Source: Ruminococcus sp. UBA7158
GTDB lineage: Bacteria; Bacillota; Clostridia; Oscillospirales; Ruminococcaceae
NCBI GenBank assembly: GCA_002491605.1
Contig: DKWG01000072.1
Coordinates: forward strand, 1-23,669
DNA: 23,669 nt
Direction: 5' to 3'
The notes below the pieces were generated by a model. That model worked only from the letters and a program-made list of their open reading frames with translations, searched no databases and was not told the origin of the DNA. This document shows positions 14,093 to 22,085 of this stretch, in pieces (within the stretch, counting starts at the first letter, position 1; each line of letters opens with the position of its first letter). A program made the position numbers and the translations under genes.

Positions 14093-15274
14093 ATGTTAGC
14101 AGCAATGACACAGGATTTTGTCCGTGAGATTTTAGAGGGCGACGGTTCACGGCTTTATTTTCCGAACAGTAAGCTATTTCCCGACGGCTTGAAAATCGAC
14201 AGAGTGTTCTTTACCATTCCCGGCATAGACCTCGAAATATACTGGTACGGCTTTTTGATAGCTCTCGGTATGGTTTTGGCGATGGTATATGCCTTTAAGA
14301 GATGCCGCAAGTTCGGCGTCGATCCCGACAGATTGACGGATACCGTCTTGGCAGGACTTATCGGAGGCGTTATCGGAGCAAGGGCTTATTACGTTATTTT
14401 CAGCTTAGACAGATACATGACCGACGAAGGCACCTTCGACATAATTGAAGCGCTGAAAATTCGCGACGGCGGACTTGCGATATACGGCGGAGTTATCGGC
14501 GGACTTTTGTTCGGTGTGCTGATGGCAAAGATAAGAAAGGTTAAGATACCGTGTGCGCTGGATTTGGCAGGAATGGGCTTTTTAATAGGTCAGTGCCTCG
14601 GAAGATGGGGTAACTTCTTTAATCAGGAAGCATTCGGCGTTAAGACAACCTTGCCCTGGGGCATGACGTCTCAAAGGATAATCAATGAGCTTTACGCATA
14701 TTATTACCCGACCAATGTAAGTATAGTAACCAACCGTGCGACCGAGCTTATAGCTCATCCGTGCTTCTTATATGAATCGCTGTGGTGTCTTGCAGGATTC
14801 CTGCTGCTTCATTTCTATTCAAAGCACAGGAAATTCGACGGTGAGCTGTTCTTGATGTACATCGGCTGGTACGGCTTGGGACGTTTTTGGATTGAAGCGC
14901 TCAGAACCGACAGCTTGTTCCTTATAAATAACGACACGATGCAGCTTAAAGTATCCCAGCTCGTTGCCGGAACCTGCGTTATTTTTGCACTCATAATGCT
15001 CGTGTATATGCACATGGCGGTTAAAAAGCGAGGAGTTCATTTATATTGTGATACAGAGGAATCCAAGGAGCTTTTGAGACAATACGATGAAAAGGTATTG
15101 ACGTCGAAAAGACGCAACGGAAAAAACGTCAACGACAAGCTCGATGAGCATATTTTGGCTGAAGATGAGCCGGAGGAATCCGATTCAGATACAGCCGCAT
15201 CGGTTGAAGCGGATAATTCCGAAGTAAATGAGGCAAATGAGAAGGACGCTTCGTCTGAAACGGATGCCGAGTAG
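14093..15274 (+). CDS. lgt: Prolipoprotein diacylglyceryl transferase with acidic C-terminal tail
   Basis: A 393-residue membrane enzyme that transfers diacylglycerol from phosphatidylglycerol to the lipobox cysteine of prolipoproteins, the first step of lipoprotein maturation. The Lgt signature GRWGNFFNQEAFG starts at residue 170. R171, N174, N177 and E179 match the spacing of the E. coli residues R143, N146, N149 and E151. YWYGFLIALG and RDGGLAIYGGVIGG are also typical. The core ends near residue 305. About 85 more residues form a cytoplasmic tail that turns strongly acidic and Ser/Ala-rich, so the protein is longer than the usual 260-300. The start has a weak AAGAAAG site; an ATG four codons later is possible. 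Two predicted lipoprotein substrates lie in this window (11062 and 20798). folD follows with a 67-base gap. Confidence 0.95.
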   Translation: MLAAMTQDFVREILEGDGSRLYFPNSKLFPDGLKIDRVFFTIPGIDLEIYWYGFLIALGMVLAMVYAFKRCRKFGVDPDRLTDTVLAGLIGGVIGARAYYVIFSLDRYMTDEGTFDIIEALKIRDGGLAIYGGVIGGLLFGVLMAKIRKVKIPCALDLAGMGFLIGQCLGRWGNFFNQEAFGVKTTLPWGMTSQRIINELYAYYYPTNVSIVTNRATELIAHPCFLYESLWCLAGFLLLHFYSKHRKFDGELFLMYIGWYGLGRFWIEALRTDSLFLINNDTMQLKVSQLVAGTCVIFALIMLVYMHMAVKKRGVHLYCDTEESKELLRQYDEKVLTSKRRNGKNVNDKLDEHILAEDEPEESDSDTAASVEADNSEVNEANEKDASSETDAE

Positions 15275-15341
15275 TCGGCTGAAAAGCAGGTCTGCTGCGA
15301 TTATTGTGATGTAATTAATATTTGACAAGCGGAGGATAGAT

Positions 15342-16199
15342 ATGGCTAATATTATTGACGGAAAGGCAATTTCAGCTGCTGTGAGGGAAAGAATCAAGAA
15401 CGACACAGCAAGGCTTATTTCAAGATCAGGTGTTACCCCCGGTCTTGCGGTTGTTTTAGTTGGCGACGACCCTGCGTCTAAGATTTATGTCAGAAATAAG
15501 AAAAAGGCGTGCGAAGAGGTGGGCTTTAAGTCATTTGAATATGTTTTGCCTGCTGAAACACCCGAGATTGTACTTTTAGAGCTAATTGACACACTGAACC
15601 GTGAGCCTGATGTTCACGGAATACTCGTTCAGCTTCCGCTTCCTGAGCATATCGACGAGAAGACTGTTATCGAAGCTATTTCACCCAAGAAGGACGTTGA
15701 TGCGTTTCACCCTGTAAACGTCGGAAAGATAATGACAGGGGACTATGATTTCCTGCCCTGCACACCGGCAGGAGTCATGGAGCTCATTAAGTCGACAGGA
15801 ACAGAAGTCAGCGGAAAGAAATGCGTAGTTGTCGGAAGAAGCAACATTGTAGGAAAGCCTATGGCAATGCTTTTGCTTCACGCCAACGGAACCGTTACAA
15901 TGTGTCACTCGAGAACCAAGGACTTAAAGAAGGAATGCCTTGAAGCCGACATTTTGGTTGTTGCAACAGGCAGGGCTAAGATGATAACTGCCGATATGGT
16001 TAAGGAAGGCGCAGTTGTTATTGACGTCGGCATGGACAGGGATGAAAACGGCAAGCTCTGCGGTGACGTTGACTTTAAGTCGGTTTCCAAGGTTGCAGGC
16101 TATATTACTCCCGTTCCCGGAGGAGTAGGTCCTATGACCATTGCAATGCTTATGCAAAATACTTATAATGCCGCTAAGAAAACTCTTATGGCAAATTGA
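15342..16199 (+). CDS. folD: Bifunctional methylenetetrahydrofolate dehydrogenase / cyclohydrolase
   Basis: A 285-residue cytoplasmic enzyme that oxidises 5,10-methylene-THF with NADP and hydrolyses methenyl-THF to 10-formyl-THF, supplying one-carbon units for purines and formyl-Met. Visible motifs are SKIYVRNKKKAC with the catalytic Tyr and Lys, HGILVQLPLP, the KDVDAFHPVN loop, the nucleotide-binding VVGRSNIVGKPMAMLL, and the C-terminal PVPGGVGPMTIAMLMQNT signature. The length is exactly that of the family. The start follows GGAGG by about 8 bases. It is probably transcribed with lgt and also has a terminator-like hairpin directly after it. Confidence 0.97.
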   Translation: MANIIDGKAISAAVRERIKNDTARLISRSGVTPGLAVVLVGDDPASKIYVRNKKKACEEVGFKSFEYVLPAETPEIVLLELIDTLNREPDVHGILVQLPLPEHIDEKTVIEAISPKKDVDAFHPVNVGKIMTGDYDFLPCTPAGVMELIKSTGTEVSGKKCVVVGRSNIVGKPMAMLLLHANGTVTMCHSRTKDLKKECLEADILVVATGRAKMITADMVKEGAVVIDVGMDRDENGKLCGDVDFKSVSKVAGYITPVPGGVGPMTIAMLMQNTYNAAKKTLMAN

Positions 16200-16214
16200 T
16201 ACTGAAACACAAAT

Positions 16215-16238
16215 AGCCGAACGGTTTTACGTTCGGCT
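16215..16238 (+). terminator. Terminator of folD
   Basis: A perfect 9-bp stem, AGCCGAACG/CGTTCGGCT, with a GTTTTA loop, followed by TATGCTTTTATATT. The U-tract is interrupted but the stem is strong. Confidence 0.7.
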
Positions 16239-16269
16239 TATGCTTTTATATTAAAGGACGTTATACTTG

Positions 16270-17103
16270 ATGAAAAAGAGAAGGCTGTTTTGTGAAATAT
16301 CGCCGCTTGCATATAAGATTTCTGTTTTGAAGTGCTGCACCGTCAGACGTATTAAGGACTTTTTCTCGCATGAAAGATTTGCAGTCGAGAAGTCATCTGA
16401 GGTTTTGCCGTACGTTATTATGAAGCACCAATCACTTATCAGGCGGACCTTAGGAGATGTTGACCCTGTCTTGCAGGATAATAAGGCTGTTAATTTGGAG
16501 ATATCCGCGCCAAAGGTCAGCGGAATTATAATTAAGCCGGGGGAGACGTTTTCATTTTGGAGACTTGTCGGCAAATGCAGAGCCAAGGACGGCTATAAGG
16601 AAGGGCTTATAATATCTAAGGGCGCTACCTCAAAGGGAGTCGGAGGCGGAATGTGTCAGTTTACAAACCTGATTCACTGGATGGTTTTGCACACTCCGCT
16701 GACGATTACCGAGCATCACCATCACGACCGCTTCGACCTTTTTCCTGATTTCGGCAGGAAGGTTCCGTTTGGAACAGGTACTTCAATAACCTATAACTAC
16801 CTTGACTATCGTTTTAAAAACACTACTTCGGCGGACTGGCAGGTAATAGTTTATACCGATGATAAGTACCTGCACGGAGAGATAAGATGCTCCGAAAGGC
16901 TTGGCGTCAAGTATCATATACGCTCTGAGGACGAGCATTTTGTTATGGAAAACGGCGAGGTATTCAGAGTGGGCGAGGTTATAAGAAGCTGTATCGATGT
17001 AAAGACGGGTGAAACCGTTTCGAGCGAAGTAATAAGAGAAAACCATGCAAAGGTCATGTATGATACCTCGGGACTTGATATTTTCGATGAGGATAGAGCT
17101 TAA
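16270..17103 (+). CDS. VanW-domain protein
   Basis: About 277 residues. The core (residues 75-200) holds the VanW hallmarks: IIIKPGETFSFWRLVG, the invariant-type GVGGGMCQFTNLIHW, and TEHHHHDRFDLFPDFGRKVPFGTGTSI. VanW is named after an accessory gene of vanB glycopeptide-resistance clusters. The domain is widespread in Clostridia without resistance, and no vanHBX genes are near, so this is not evidence of vancomycin resistance. No signal peptide or clear membrane segment is seen. Biochemical function is unknown; a role at the cell envelope is a guess. AAAGGA lies 11 bases before the ATG. A TTG three bases earlier has better spacing and is a possible start. Confidence 0.9.
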   Translation: MKKRRLFCEISPLAYKISVLKCCTVRRIKDFFSHERFAVEKSSEVLPYVIMKHQSLIRRTLGDVDPVLQDNKAVNLEISAPKVSGIIIKPGETFSFWRLVGKCRAKDGYKEGLIISKGATSKGVGGGMCQFTNLIHWMVLHTPLTITEHHHHDRFDLFPDFGRKVPFGTGTSITYNYLDYRFKNTTSADWQVIVYTDDKYLHGEIRCSERLGVKYHIRSEDEHFVMENGEVFRVGEVIRSCIDVKTGETVSSEVIRENHAKVMYDTSGLDIFDEDRA

Positions 17104-17117
17104 TACGATATAATTAC

Positions 17118-17154
17118 AACCGCCTGTCTTGCTTTTAAAGAAAGTCAGGCGGTT
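17118..17154. terminator. Hairpin between convergent vanW-like and permease genes
   Basis: AACCGCCTG (17118-17126) pairs with CAGGCGGTT (17146-17154), with an additional CTT/AAG inner pair. U-tracts are poor on both sides. Its place between two convergent stops suggests bidirectional termination. Confidence 0.6.
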
Positions 17155-17228
17155 GGTATATGCTGAGCGTTTTTGATTTTCGGATTTTATAAATGAGACG
17201 GTTATTCGGAGTTGTGCCCGATGCCTTG

Positions 17229-18338
17229 TCAAACGGCGTTGATAAACCAGAATTCAAAGGCTGTGAGCAGTATCAGCATTCCGAAATTGACAGCGGAGAA
17301 CTCAAGTATATAAGTCCCGGCTTTACCGGGGTTGTGCTTTATATATTCTCTGAAGGTTATCAGGCTCGCTAAGGATGCAATAAGCGTTCCCACACCGCCG
17401 ATGTTTACGCCTACTAAAAGCTCCGAATAATTGTCGGTAAAGCTTGAAAGCAGAATAGCCGAGGGGACGTTGCTGATAAACTGGCAGCTTACTATGCTGA
17501 ATAAAAGTGTACTCTTTTTCAATAATTCCGAGAACAGAGAGACTACAGGCTCTATTCTTGCCATATTTCCTGCGAAGATGAAGAAAAAGACAAAGGTCAA
17601 AAGCAAGGGATAGTCAACGCTTTTCAGTGCGTGCCTGTCTGAAAGCATCAAAGCGGTAAAGATTATCACCGTACCGAGCTGATATGGGATACCTCTGAAT
17701 ACCATTGCAATAGAAAAGAAGAACAGTATAAGATAAAAGGCGGTGCGCTTTGTATCAATTTTAGGCGTTTGACCGCTAAGCTCCATTTTCTCGGGCTTGA
17801 CCAGCAGGCAGCAAAGGGTTATAACTGCTATTGCAACAGCAAAGGGCGGAGCCATTATTTTGATAAATTCGAGGTTCGAAATGTTGAACTTACTGTAAAG
17901 GTATAAATTCTGAGGATTGCCGAACGGAGTCAGCATTCCGCCTAAATTCGCGGCGACATTTTGCAGTATAAAGACATATGCCATATACTTTTCTTTGCCT
18001 GTAGAGGACAGAACTATATATCCGAGCGGCAAAAAGGTTAAAAGCGCCATGTCGTTTGCGATAAGCATAGAGCCGATAAAGGTTATGTATACAAGGGCTG
18101 TCACGCATATGCGCAGGTTCTTAAAGTGCCGAACAATTTGTTCTGCCAAAATGTAGAAGAAATTGACGTCCTTCAGAGCGCATACGACAGCCAGTACGCA
18201 GAAAAGACAGGAAAGAGTTTTAAAGTCGAAGTATTCTAAGTATTCGGCGTCAACGGGTACTATAAATGAAGTTATCAGCGCTGCAGCAAATGCGACGAGC
18301 ATGACTGTGTTCTTCTTAGCAAAACCGATTACAGACAT
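17229..18338 (-). CDS. SLC13 / ArsB-NhaD type anion permease
   Basis: A 369-residue membrane protein with about ten hydrophobic segments, of the ion-transporter superfamily that includes SLC13 dicarboxylate carriers, citrate carriers and ArsB. Two re-entrant-type motifs are seen: GSMLIANDMALLTFLPLG and NVAANLGGMLTPFGNPQNLYLYS in the first half, and the partly symmetric SCQFISNVPSAILLSSFTDN and VGVNIGGVGTLIASLASL in the second half. The NP/NVP motifs usually bind the anion and Na+ or H+. The substrate is not readable, and no arsenic or citrate genes are near. An AAGGAAG site on the minus strand supports the start at 18338. It has its own promoter at 18396-18424. Confidence 0.85.
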   Translation of the reverse strand: MSVIGFAKKNTVMLVAFAAALITSFIVPVDAEYLEYFDFKTLSCLFCVLAVVCALKDVNFFYILAEQIVRHFKNLRICVTALVYITFIGSMLIANDMALLTFLPLGYIVLSSTGKEKYMAYVFILQNVAANLGGMLTPFGNPQNLYLYSKFNISNLEFIKIMAPPFAVAIAVITLCCLLVKPEKMELSGQTPKIDTKRTAFYLILFFFSIAMVFRGIPYQLGTVIIFTALMLSDRHALKSVDYPLLLTFVFFFIFAGNMARIEPVVSLFSELLKKSTLLFSIVSCQFISNVPSAILLSSFTDNYSELLVGVNIGGVGTLIASLASLITFREYIKHNPGKAGTYILEFSAVNFGMLILLTAFEFWFINAV

Positions 18339-18395
18339 AAAATAGGCTTCCTTATATTATTAATATTAGCTTTTTTGATTGTTGCGAACTCAAAT

Positions 18396-18424
18396 AATGT
18401 AGCACATTCAACGTCAAAGGTCAA
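18396..18424 (-). promoter_or_regulatory. Promoter of the SLC13/ArsB-like permease
   Basis: Minus strand: TTGACC (18419-18424), a 17-bp spacer, TACATT (18396-18401). Confidence 0.6.
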
Positions 18425-18472
18425 TACACTTTTGATTTTTTACATTTTCGTGCAAAAATAATGTAAATCATA

Positions 18473-18501
18473 TAGACTTTCTATGAAAAATATTATATAA
18501 T
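18473..18501 (+). promoter_or_regulatory. Promoter of the cohesin-like gene
   Basis: TAGACT (18473-18478), a 17-bp spacer and a perfect TATAAT (18496-18501), about 95 bases before the GTG start. Confidence 0.65.
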
Positions 18502-18534
18502 AGCTGAAGCAGTTATAATAATAATATATGAGTT

Positions 18535-18571
18535 CCATTTTCCTGCCGATTAAGCGGCAGATGAAACATGG
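18535..18571 (+). promoter_or_regulatory. Leader hairpin of the cohesin-like gene
   Basis: CCATTTTCCTGCCG (18535-18548) pairs with CGGCAG-at-GAAA-c-ATGG (18555-18571) around ATTAAG, a 14-bp stem with two small bulges. There is no U-tract after it, and the AGGAGG site lies just downstream, so it more likely affects mRNA stability or translation than termination. Confidence 0.5.
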
Positions 18572-18595
18572 CAATTAAGAGGAGGATTTCTTGGC

Positions 18596-19693
18596 GTGAA
18601 AACGCATACTAATATATTTAAAGGATTTATTTGCTTTATTGTTATTATTGCAATAACGATGTCAATGAGCTTGACGGTGTTTGCCGCCGGTAGCTTGTCT
18701 ATTCAACAGGTTTCAGACGCCGAGCTTGATAACGAGTTTACGGTCGAGATATTTTTAGACGACAACCCCGGAATTATGAAAGCCGATTTTAATATAGCTT
18801 ATAATCCCGAGCAGCTTGAATTTGCGAACATCAGCTACGGACCTACTTTATCCGGCTGGAGCGGACATATTTCACCGGGTAAGATTGTAATCAGCGCAAA
18901 TATGGTATCATATGAGCTGACAACTAACGGACGCTTGGCTGCCGTTACATTTAAAGTGTTGGATGATTCATCCGACCCGTTTATAACAGTCAGTGCCGCT
19001 CAGTGCTCAAATGTACGAGGCACCGATGTCACAATAGACGGAGCGACTGTAACCGTTCATCCGATAAGTGCTTCTGAGGATGAGATAGATTTGAGCGATT
19101 CAGAGGGCGATGCTGCTGCGCCTGACACTGACGAAGAGCTTACTGCGGTCACTAAAGACGGGCAGGGTGAGCTTACAGGCGAGAGCACTTCACGCCAAAC
19201 AGTAAAGTCTTCTTCTGTAACTACTGCTTCAAATAAGTCGACTGTGGCGTCAACAAGGGCTTCAACTGCGGCGTCGACCGTACCGCCGACAAAAGCATCT
19301 GCAGCGCATGAATCTGAGACTGCAACAGCTCCCTCGACAAATGCTTTGGTTACAACAACCGAGCAGACTGCTTCCGCTGTTTTGTCAACAGAGCTTTCAT
19401 CTGACGAACCAATGGAAACCGAAGCTTTAAATAATACTGAGCCGGCTGTTAATACTTCGGCTGAGAGCGAAATTGAGGACAGCACATCTGCTGACAGCGA
19501 CGGCACAGTGTTTGCTGTTACGTCTGACGGCAAAGCCGGAGGACTTAAGGACGCATACGCAGAGACCGCCGATGAAGCGTCTGCAAGTGCACAAAACGGT
19601 GCTAAATCTAAGACTCTTGCGATAGCAATAATAATTATTTTGCTCACAATCTGTGTTATCGTTGTTGCAGAGGGCCTAAAGCGCAGAGATTGA
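18596..19693 (+). CDS. Membrane-anchored cohesin-like domain protein
   Basis: 365 residues. Residues 1-30 form a signal peptide ending near VFAA. Residues 32-150 read as one cohesin-type beta-sandwich: a first strand like LSIQQVSDAELDNEFTVEI, MKADFNIAYNPEQLEF, SANMVSYELTTNGRLAAVTFKVL, and a final strand TDVTIDGATVTVHP. Residues 150-335 are a Ser/Thr/Ala-rich, acidic, probably disordered linker. Residues 338-360 are a membrane helix ending GLKRRD. Cohesins bind dockerins in cellulosome-like complexes, and isolated cohesin-like domains also occur in other surface proteins. There is no LPXTG sorting signal, so anchoring is by the C-terminal helix. The GTG start follows AGGAGG by 10 bases. No dockerin is in this window. 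Confidence 0.75.
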   Translation: MKTHTNIFKGFICFIVIIAITMSMSLTVFAAGSLSIQQVSDAELDNEFTVEIFLDDNPGIMKADFNIAYNPEQLEFANISYGPTLSGWSGHISPGKIVISANMVSYELTTNGRLAAVTFKVLDDSSDPFITVSAAQCSNVRGTDVTIDGATVTVHPISASEDEIDLSDSEGDAAAPDTDEELTAVTKDGQGELTGESTSRQTVKSSSVTTASNKSTVASTRASTAASTVPPTKASAAHESETATAPSTNALVTTTEQTASAVLSTELSSDEPMETEALNNTEPAVNTSAESEIEDSTSADSDGTVFAVTSDGKAGGLKDAYAETADEASASAQNGAKSKTLAIAIIIILLTICVIVVAEGLKRRD

Positions 19694-19881
19694 TTCGCCC
19701 CCCGAGTTAATCTTAGAAATCAAAATAGCGCAACAGCGTTTGGGTTTGATGCTTGGTTATGTTCAAAGTGTTCTTAAAGAGCTTTGATATATTATTGCCG
19801 TAAAAGGCAGCATAAGAAAAGGAAAGAATCTGAAAATAAATTTTCAGGCTACAGTTTTTTCGAGAAAGGAACGGTATCAAT

Positions 19882-20724
19882 ATGTTCAAATTTATCAACA
19901 AAAAAGTTATATTGACAGTTGTCATAATTGTCGCTGTTGCAGTTTTAGTCATGAGCAGCTTAACGATTGTCGAAGCCGGACATACCGGAGTTATTGTCAC
20001 CTTGGGAAAGGTGGACGACACTGTTTACCAGGAGGGCTTGCACTTCAAAATTCCGTTTATCCAGGAGGTTGTTAAGATTGACAACAGGATAACTAAGCTT
20101 GAGGTATCAACTGATGCGTTTTCCAAGGACCTTCAGACTGTTGAGACTACCTTGGCTATAAACTACCGTGTTGACACATCGAAGTCCTACAGCATTTATA
20201 AGAACATAGGCAAGGATTTTGAAACTGTTTTGGTTGTTCCGGCAGTTAACGAGGTGTTAAAGGCAATAACTGCGCAGTACACAGCTGAGCAGAGCGTTAC
20301 TAACAGAACTCTTGTGTCAGACGGCTTGATTGCAGGCTTAAATGACAAGCTCAACGAAATAGGCTTATACATTACAGACGTCAATATTATCAACTTTGAG
20401 TTTTCCGAAGCGTATATAACCGCTATTGAGGAAAAGCAGGTTGCACAGCAGCAGCTTTTGAAGGCTGAAACCGAAAAGCAGACTAAAATCACAAATGCCG
20501 AAGCCGAAGCAGAGGCTATAAAAATTCGTGCGGAAGCCGAAGCAGAGGCAAACAGAATCATTGCCGAGTCTATAACTGACGAGCTTGTTAATTACAACAA
20601 GATTGAAAAGTGGAACGGCGAGCTGCCGAGGGTTACCGGAGGAGTATCCCCGATACTTGACGTATCGTCTATTTCCGATGTCGGCAGCGCTTCCGACAGC
20701 AACTCAACAGATATTGCCGATTGA
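19882..20724 (+). CDS. SPFH/prohibitin-family membrane protein
   Basis: 280 residues with one N-terminal membrane helix (about 8-30) followed by an SPFH (band 7) domain: IVEAGHTGVIVTLGKVDDTVYQEGLHFKIPF, then VETTLAINYRVD and IGLYITDVNIINFEFSEAY. A charged Ala/Glu-rich coiled coil (about 185-230, repeated AEAEA segments) and a short Ser/Asp-rich tail complete it. SPFH proteins form large ring-like oligomers that scaffold membrane microdomains or regulate membrane proteases. No FtsH, HflC or NfeD partner is near, so the role here is open. AAAGGA lies upstream of the ATG. A small hairpin (CTGAAAA/TTTTCAG, 19830-19847) precedes it in the 188-base gap after the cohesin-like gene. Confidence 0.9.
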   Translation: MFKFINKKVILTVVIIVAVAVLVMSSLTIVEAGHTGVIVTLGKVDDTVYQEGLHFKIPFIQEVVKIDNRITKLEVSTDAFSKDLQTVETTLAINYRVDTSKSYSIYKNIGKDFETVLVVPAVNEVLKAITAQYTAEQSVTNRTLVSDGLIAGLNDKLNEIGLYITDVNIINFEFSEAYITAIEEKQVAQQQLLKAETEKQTKITNAEAEAEAIKIRAEAEAEANRIIAESITDELVNYNKIEKWNGELPRVTGGVSPILDVSSISDVGSASDSNSTDIAD

Positions 20725-20797
20725 TTTCAAGCGGTAAATTGTGATTTATAACGCTTTCCGCTAAACGGCATTGTGTTAATTGTTATAAGAGGGGACG

Positions 20798-21568
20798 ATG
20801 ATTAAAATGACGAAAATGAAAAGATTTTTAGCGGCGACAGTTGCCGTTGTGATGCTTATCGCAATGACCGGATGCTCGCTTGGCAAGAAGCTGACAGCCT
20901 ATGGGCTTTATTCAAAGTTTGCAAAGGACATTAAAAATGCAGGCGGAATGGAAGCTGATGTTGCGGCTAAGGTTTCATTTAACATAATGGGCATGGATAT
21001 GTCTGTGGATATTCCGATGAATCTGAAGATGGTAGGCAAGGATTCACAGGTTTCCGTTGAGATTTTAGAGGCTGAGACGGTAACGACAATTTTAGGTGAC
21101 ATGACTTATATCGAGTCAGGCGACCTGAAAATTAAGTATAAGACGCCAACGGATACCGAGGAGGGCGAAAAGCCTGCGATTGATATTTCATCGATGTCAG
21201 AGCTGTCTAAGGAAATCTTTGAGGGCGTTGAGATCATTAAGTATGACGACGGAACTGCTGAGATTATAGTTGATATACCCATGAGCGAAGCTATGGGGCT
21301 TATGGGAGGCGTAGCTCAGGAAGCCGATATCGGAAATATGAACTTCGGCGATGCGAATGCCGTATTCCGTTTCAACAAGGAAAACAGCATGACACATATG
21401 ATAGTCAGCTGCGATTTCAGCGTTGAAGAGTCCGGTGTGTCATTATCCGGAACAATGGAAATTGACTATGAGTTTATCAACTTGGGCACGACTCCTGAAA
21501 TAAAGCTTGCCTATCCCGAAAGCGAATACACTGAGGTCGGCGCCGATGAGGCTGACAGTCTGGTCTGA
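20798..21568 (+). CDS. Predicted lipoprotein of unknown function
   Basis: 256 residues. The N-terminus (MIKMTKMKRFLAATVAVVMLIA) is a lipoprotein signal with lipobox MTGC, giving a lipidated cysteine at about residue 26. The mature protein is rich in alternating beta-strand-like stretches (VAAKVSFNIMGMDMSVDIPMNLKMVG, ADIGNMNFGDANAVFRFNKENS) that resemble the LolA/LppX-type or DUF6612-type folds of Gram-positive lipoproteins. I cannot assign a family with confidence. The start has AGAGGGG only a few bases upstream; ATGs at residues 4 and 7 are possible. It follows the SPFH gene by 73 bases and is closed by the strong terminator at 21639-21673. Confidence 0.8.
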   Translation: MIKMTKMKRFLAATVAVVMLIAMTGCSLGKKLTAYGLYSKFAKDIKNAGGMEADVAAKVSFNIMGMDMSVDIPMNLKMVGKDSQVSVEILEAETVTTILGDMTYIESGDLKIKYKTPTDTEEGEKPAIDISSMSELSKEIFEGVEIIKYDDGTAEIIVDIPMSEAMGLMGGVAQEADIGNMNFGDANAVFRFNKENSMTHMIVSCDFSVEESGVSLSGTMEIDYEFINLGTTPEIKLAYPESEYTEVGADEADSLV

Positions 21569-21638
21569 AATCCAAATTCTAAGTACATGGAATGTGCTTT
21601 GAAGCAACATCGTTTAGAACGGTAATATTTGATTAACC

Positions 21639-21673
21639 TTAAAATACCCTCGGCTGTGCCGGGGGTATTTTAA
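21639..21673. terminator. Strong bidirectional terminator after the lipoprotein gene
   Basis: A continuous 16-bp stem: the left arm (21639-21654, TTAAAATACCCTCGGC) pairs with the right arm (21658-21673) with one G-T pair and a TGT loop. The A-rich and T-rich arms give U-tracts on both strands. Confidence 0.9.
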
Positions 21674-21779
21674 TGCCATTTAGAGTATTCTTTCAGCGCG
21701 GCGACATTATTTTGTCTTTAGTGACATAAATGATATGATATTTTATTGCAGTCGACAAAAGCAAGTGTGCTGTTTTGAA

Positions 21780-21808
21780 CTGACAAGAGTCAGGTACGAG
21801 CTTATACT
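21780..21808 (+). promoter_or_regulatory. Promoter of the structured RNA / DUF6514-like transcript
   Basis: CTGACA (21780-21785), a 17-bp spacer and TATACT (21803-21808): five of six matches in each hexamer. The start would be near 21815, right at the base of the first hairpin. Confidence 0.6.
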
Positions 21809-21813
21809 ATTTT

Positions 21814-22085
21814 TCCGTTAAGCTATAGAAAAAGCTATAGTTTAACGCCGCAAGCATATGCAAAGACGGCAAAAAGCCGCCCGAAAAGCGGAAAACAGCA
21901 GCATTTTAATATTGATCTTATCTGAACCTGACGAAAAGTATCTTAGCCTCTGAATATATTTTCGTACTGTTCAGTGCAGGGTCAATAAACTGCGCAGTAA
22001 GTTTTTATACTATTGCCCGTAGCAGCAGCGAGCATGGCTTGCCGCTATGGGGAAAGCATCATAGGTGATGCTTAGTTTATTGGGT
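21814..22085 (+). ncRNA. Candidate structured non-coding RNA or long leader
   Basis: A non-coding stretch directly behind a good promoter. Hairpins in order: CGTTAAGCTATAG with CTATAGTTTAACG, 13 bp with one G-T pair (21816-21847), at the predicted 5' end; CGGC-AAAAA-GCCG near 21870; GGG-t-CAATA/TATTGCCC (21979-22018); TAGC-GCA-AGC/GCT-TGC-GCTA with an internal loop (22020-22047); and AAGCATCA-TAGG-TGATGCTT (22054-22073) followed by a T-rich AGTTTATTGGGTTTT that could end it. It is either a free RNA of about 260 nt or the leader of the small gene at 22201. I recognise no known class. The remainder, 22086-22200, holds only a weak CGCAG/CTGCG pair. Confidence 0.45.

Noticed and set aside
16270..17103. 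Vancomycin resistance
   Set aside because: Only a VanW domain is present. There is no vanH, ligase, vanX or two-component pair in the window.
19057..19647. A 196-codon open frame antisense to the cohesin-like gene
   Set aside because: It is the complement of the Ser/Thr/Ala-rich linker, giving a low-complexity Ala/Ser/Val frame. It has no start signal, and the sense protein has a clear domain plan.
21841..21900. Cyclic-di-GMP (GEMM) riboswitch, suggested by GCAAAG and CGGCAAAAAGCCG
   Set aside because: The conserved blocks are not in the required order and the GGGCAAACC-type core is missing.
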